From contig NC_061469.1 of NCBI RefSeq assembly GCF_022581195.2, positions 3,348,001 to 3,412,000 on the forward strand: a DNA stretch of 64,000 bases, given 5' to 3'. The DNA is from Helicoverpa zea. Its lineage: Eukaryota; Arthropoda; Insecta; Lepidoptera; Noctuidae. Each line of letters begins with the position of its first letter. Position 1 is the first letter of the stretch. Positions 60,728 through 64,000 of this stretch are shown piece after piece. Both the position numbers and the translations under genes were made by a program. The notes under the pieces were generated by a model, which worked only from the letters and a program-made list of their open reading frames with translations, ran no database searches and was not told the DNA's origin.

Positions 60728-60905
60728 GACTAGCTCCCGCTATCGGTTACACCTGATTGCCATGAGCACTACTCCGCGCATCCGCATAAAAATATCTATA
60801 GAGCAAGAAAAGGGTTATTTAAAATTAATTATTTGTTATTTTAATCGGCCCAGCAGTTACGCACGTTAGCGCATCCAAACTCATTAGTCTTATATTAGAC
60901 GTAGA
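60728..60905 (+). repeat. Diverged interspersed-repeat copy
   Basis: ACTAGCTCCCGCTATCGG at the start and CGGCCCAGCAGTTACGCACG followed by TCTTATATTAG at the end follow the plan of the 8558-8755 repeat family. Confidence 0.5.
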
Positions 60906-61340
60906 TTTAAAAATATTAGTAATAAATAATAAAGAATATTAAAAAAATATAATTTAAAAATAGTTTTTGGGCTATAAAATTCTTCCACCAGTTTGTAGTC
61001 ATAGAAGAACTTGTTCTAAAATAGAGTGTGGCTGTTATTCTGCTGTTAAAGCATTACTTATTACTTACTTTGCCAGTAATTATTGCTAATTACTGTTTAT
61101 CCTTGATGCGGGTGAACCTCTTTAAAACAAAATAAGGCAAGTAAATAATACATAGTAGATACTACTTAATGTAATATGGATACATAATGTTATTATGTTG
61201 TATATATGTAATGTTAAAATTAAGTTAGCCCGCTGAATACAAAGTACTGGGTAGATTTACGAGTGGTGTAGATTTGTAAACTATTTAAGCACCAACACTA
61301 ATCTAAAATACAAAAACCATTTGACAACAATTTAATAGTA

Positions 61341-61346
61341 TTTATT
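61341..61346 (-). terminator. mRpL41 polyadenylation signal
   Basis: AATAAA on the minus strand, 48 nt after the mRpL41 stop codon. This is the expected place for a short 3' UTR. Confidence 0.6.
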
Positions 61347-61394
61347 CAATAATCTTATCTATAATAAAGCTACACTACAAAAGTTCCAAGCACA

Positions 61395-61883
61395 CTAGAA
61401 TATATCGGAGCCAGTACTCTTAGCCCTTCGTACTGCTTCATCGGGCTGTAGCTTTTCCTCCTCTGATGGCTCCAGAGGGAAACCATCTTCATCCAACTTG
61501 CCAGCTTTATAGTCAGTAACTATCTTTTTCATGTAAACTGCGTCAAATAGTTGCTGAGGCGTAAACTCGCTCTGAATAACATCAGCGGCCTTGTACGAGA
61601 CATAAGGCTTTAAATCGCAGTCTTTTAAATCTGGAACGATTATTTCTGGTATCATCTCAGGTACGGTAACAAAGCGGCCGTTTAACTCGTATCCTACATC
61701 ACGAACTCCTCGCCTATCAACCTCCAACTCCCTGTTTTCAGTCATCTGCTGTTTACGATGAATACGTGAACCCCTCTTATTAGCGATGACAAACTTTCGA
61801 AAATTCCTCTTGCCTTCTCTCGGAGCTGACACGGAAATGCTCCTCTTCGATATGAAGTTGATTAAATTTGTTATTTTAGACAT
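61395..61883 (-). CDS. mRpL41: Mitochondrial large-subunit ribosomal protein L41
   Basis: A component of the mitochondrial 39S ribosomal subunit. Single exon, 162 residues. The N-terminus is basic and serine-rich, as expected of a matrix-targeting leader. The family core is clear: GRFVTVPEMIPEIIVPDL, then LKPYVSYKA, then FTPQQLFDAVY. These correspond to the FVQIKEMVPEFVVPDL, LKPYVSY and LTAAQLF blocks of human MRPL41. The acidic C-terminal tail is longer than in mammals. The start at 61883 is the first in-frame ATG and sits at the end of a duplicated 20-bp unit (61882-61921). It is transcribed in the same direction as GBE1. Confidence 0.92.
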   Translation of the reverse strand: MSKITNLINFISKRSISVSAPREGKRNFRKFVIANKRGSRIHRKQQMTENRELEVDRRGVRDVGYELNGRFVTVPEMIPEIIVPDLKDCDLKPYVSYKAADVIQSEFTPQQLFDAVYMKKIVTDYKAGKLDEDGFPLEPSEEEKLQPDEAVRRAKSTGSDIF

Positions 61884-61921
61884 TTTCTTTCAGTAAATAT
61901 TATTTTCTTTCAGTAAATATT
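61882..61921 (-). repeat. 20-bp tandem duplication at the mRpL41 start codon
   Basis: Two exact copies of AATATTTACTGAAAGAAAAT (minus strand) abut. The gene-proximal copy runs into the ATG, while the distal copy ends AAAAT followed by A, so only one start codon exists. Confidence 0.9.
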
Positions 61922-62239
61922 ACTTTTTCTGCGAATTTATAGGTTATGCTAATGTCATTGTGACAACTGATAATTATTGTTTTTGACGCATAGTCTTTTG
62001 AGTTTTTAGTGTTGTGAAAACCGGTATTTTACATAGGTGAATATATAATGACTTCGCTACTTTAAATAATTCCTTGAATTTCTGGGTGGCATTGAAATGA
62101 ACAGGGATCTATCAGCTTTTATTATTAACATAATGAAAATCGTAGTGGTGAAAATCCCGAGGTTTCCCCGATACAAGTTTGTTAGCGGGGTAGGTTCTCT
62201 TGGGTTCTCGAGGGGATTCGGAGATTTGTAAAACAAAAC

Positions 62240-63717
62240 AAAATTCGCATTCATATAATTTATTGTAAAACTATACACATAATTTATCCTTCTATTATAC
62301 TCATTGAACACCAATACATATACATACATCCAGGAAAAAAAAAGAAATAATGTTCATATTACAAATATTGCACTGCTGCCATAATACCACAACCAAATAA
62401 CAATTTTCATAAGACAAGCAGAGATTCACAAAAACATCATTCAAAGTACACTTTGGTAAGCAAACGTGAGTGTTGGCTAATCACAACTGCAGAAAACAAT
62501 AAAAATACAGATAATAATTCATAAAAAATATCGACATAAATGTTATTTAGGTCACTAGGGTTTACACATATGCGGAGCATGAGTAGTTTATCGAATTCGG
62601 TTAATTGATATACATAAAAAAGAAAAAAAGCACAATCACATTACTTCACGTAAGCAGGCAATATTTATATTAAAAACAGCCAAGGAACTTCATAACTGTG
62701 ATGTCACATTAAATAAAAATAATATCGCGATTTCTTTTGTACACGTTACATTTCAATCCCTAAACGTTAAGAAAGAGCTGAAAGTAATAAAAACTATCGA
62801 CTATCGACATTTTGTGCTCGCTATTAAACACTAGCGATTTATCTTTAAACAGAGATAATCAACCTTTTGCTCAAGTAAAATGACGAGAAAACTTATTAAT
62901 CTGACACTTCACAAATTCCCTAATTAGGTTTTAGATCTTATAAAGTTTTGGTTACATGGTACATACTTCTTAGCAAAAGGTTGATTACAGCTATTCAAGG
63001 GCTAAATTAGTCTATTTTGCGACAAAATCATAATATTTTCACTAGAACAAGTAGCTGCTTCACTTCACCTATATTTTACATTGGCACTGTTTTATTTAGT
63101 TAGCACCTTCATAGTTGTTCACATAACAGTCGTTATGTATTATTATTGCAAAAATGTGGAGCATATTCGGAAATACCCCTAAATCTGGTACATATTTATT
63201 GATGTATGAGTGATTTTCTATTGTTTGTTGAGCACTTCATTAAGAGTAAGAGATGTTTAACAACATAGAAGATGAAAAACCGAACATACCCGAGAAAGAC
63301 ATAACATGTTACTTTTTATTGTCCAAGGGAATGTCAAAAACAAGACTATAGCAACCAGTATCACATTATTAGCCGAAACATAAAAATCATAAACTCATTC
63401 TATAATTCCACACTCTTATACCGAAATTTCATCCCACATATTTTCGTTGTTCACTTAAGTTAACTTTACATATTAACTTTAAAAACATAGGTACATTTAG
63501 AAGTCATATTTAATCAATAAACCTCACAATATTTTAACAATTTTACAAATTCAGAACACATTTTCAATTTTACCGATAAAAGTAGAGACAGGCGGTGTAA
63601 AAACCGGTGTTAAACGAAATTCACGTTCACTTGAAACAACATTGGCATTTCGCTTACAGACAAAGTAACTAAGGAGTTCTTATCACGTCTTGTCCACTGT
63701 GGTCAAGTTGACACTGG
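62240..63717 (-). other. Probable 3' UTR of the unidentified minus-strand gene
   Basis: 1.5 kb of AT-rich sequence after the stop at 63718, without open frames. A minus-strand AATAAA lies near 62259-62264, where the transcript could end. The extent is inferred, not shown. Confidence 0.4.
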
Positions 63718-63931
63718 TCATGTGTCAGCTGGTCTCTCGTCATGATGGTTGTGGTCCAATTCCTCGAGGTTATCGCTGGAGGAGTGGGTCATGTCGCTGA
63801 GTTCGTCGATTTGTTTTTGTTTTTTGCGAACGTTCCAGTGCAGGCACTCGGCGAGAGAGTCGAACCAGTCGGAGATTTGGTCCTGCGCGCATATTGACGG
63901 GACGGGGTACACTGACGTCGTCACGTACAGG
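63718..63931 (-). CDS. Terminal coding exon of an unidentified gene
   Basis: The frame begins after a good acceptor (TTCCACCAACAG, exon from 63931) and runs 71 residues to a stop at 63718. It starts LYVTTSVYPVPSICAQDQIS, continues DWFDSLAECLHWNVRKKQ, and ends in a polar tail rich in D, E, S and H (SSSDNLEELDHNHHDER). The tryptophans, cysteines and even codon use argue for a real protein C-terminus. I do not recognise the family. Upstream exons lie outside the window. The long 3' UTR-like stretch that follows supports a last exon. Confidence 0.65.
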
Positions 63932-64000
63932 CTGTTGGTGGAAAATTTGGGTATAGTTTATGGTCTCCGGGGCTTTGAATGGTTAAATGTTTAAAAGATG

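Overview
The window reads as nuclear chromosomal DNA of a lepidopteran insect, probably a moth. It is AT-rich with short GT-AG exons. It carries a tRNA-headed SINE with a perfect 12-bp target-site duplication, 3' ends of several non-LTR retrotransposons, and small foldback or terminal-inverted-repeat elements of the kinds I associate with Lepidoptera. The species cannot be named from the sequence. I found no prokaryotic or viral genes, no CRISPR array and no free-standing tRNA or rRNA gene.

Layout. 1-25.6 kb is a gene-poor stretch: no coding exon can be supported, but there are a LINE tail, an intact SINE, copies of an old interspersed repeat, a perfect 38-bp hairpin, two foldback elements and two promoter-like GC-rich or repeat patches. 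26.4-29.3 kb (minus) is mitochondrial Mn superoxide dismutase (Sod2), five exons plus a duplicated exon 3. 29.7-30.4 kb is a LINE 3' fragment. 31.3-42.7 kb (plus) is a mitochondrial pyrimidine-nucleotide carrier of the SLC25A33/36/Rim2 type, eight exons, with a second LINE fragment in its 6.8-kb intron. 44.8-45.4 kb (minus) is the GET1/WRB tail-anchored-protein insertion receptor. 46.2-48.3 kb (plus) is a GSTCD-like methyltransferase gene interrupted by one in-frame UGA. 48.6-59.1 kb (minus) is the 1,4-alpha-glucan branching enzyme (GBE1/AGBE), fourteen exons, whose introns hold at least five mobile-element insertions. 60.1-60.6 kb is the endonuclease end of a LINE. 61.4-61.9 kb (minus) is mitochondrial ribosomal protein L41. 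62.2-63.9 kb (minus) is the last exon and probable 3' UTR of a gene I do not recognise.

The genes are ordinary housekeeping genes placed next to each other rather than a pathway cluster. Sod2, Rim2 and mRpL41 all act in mitochondria, GET1 at the ER, and GBE1 in cytosolic glycogen synthesis. Pairs alternate in orientation: Sod2/Rim2 and GET1/GSTCD are head to head, and Rim2/GET1 and GSTCD/GBE1 are tail to tail, the last pair with only 247 bp between stop codons.

The most notable observation is in Sod2. Two 139-nt versions of exon 3 lie in tandem, both open, both with good splice sites and both carrying the metal-binding histidine. Splicing both together would create an immediate stop, so the arrangement looks like mutually exclusive splicing that could yield two Mn-SOD isoforms. 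Second is the in-frame UGA in the GSTCD gene, at a position where the human protein has lysine, followed by 576 more open codons of conserved protein.
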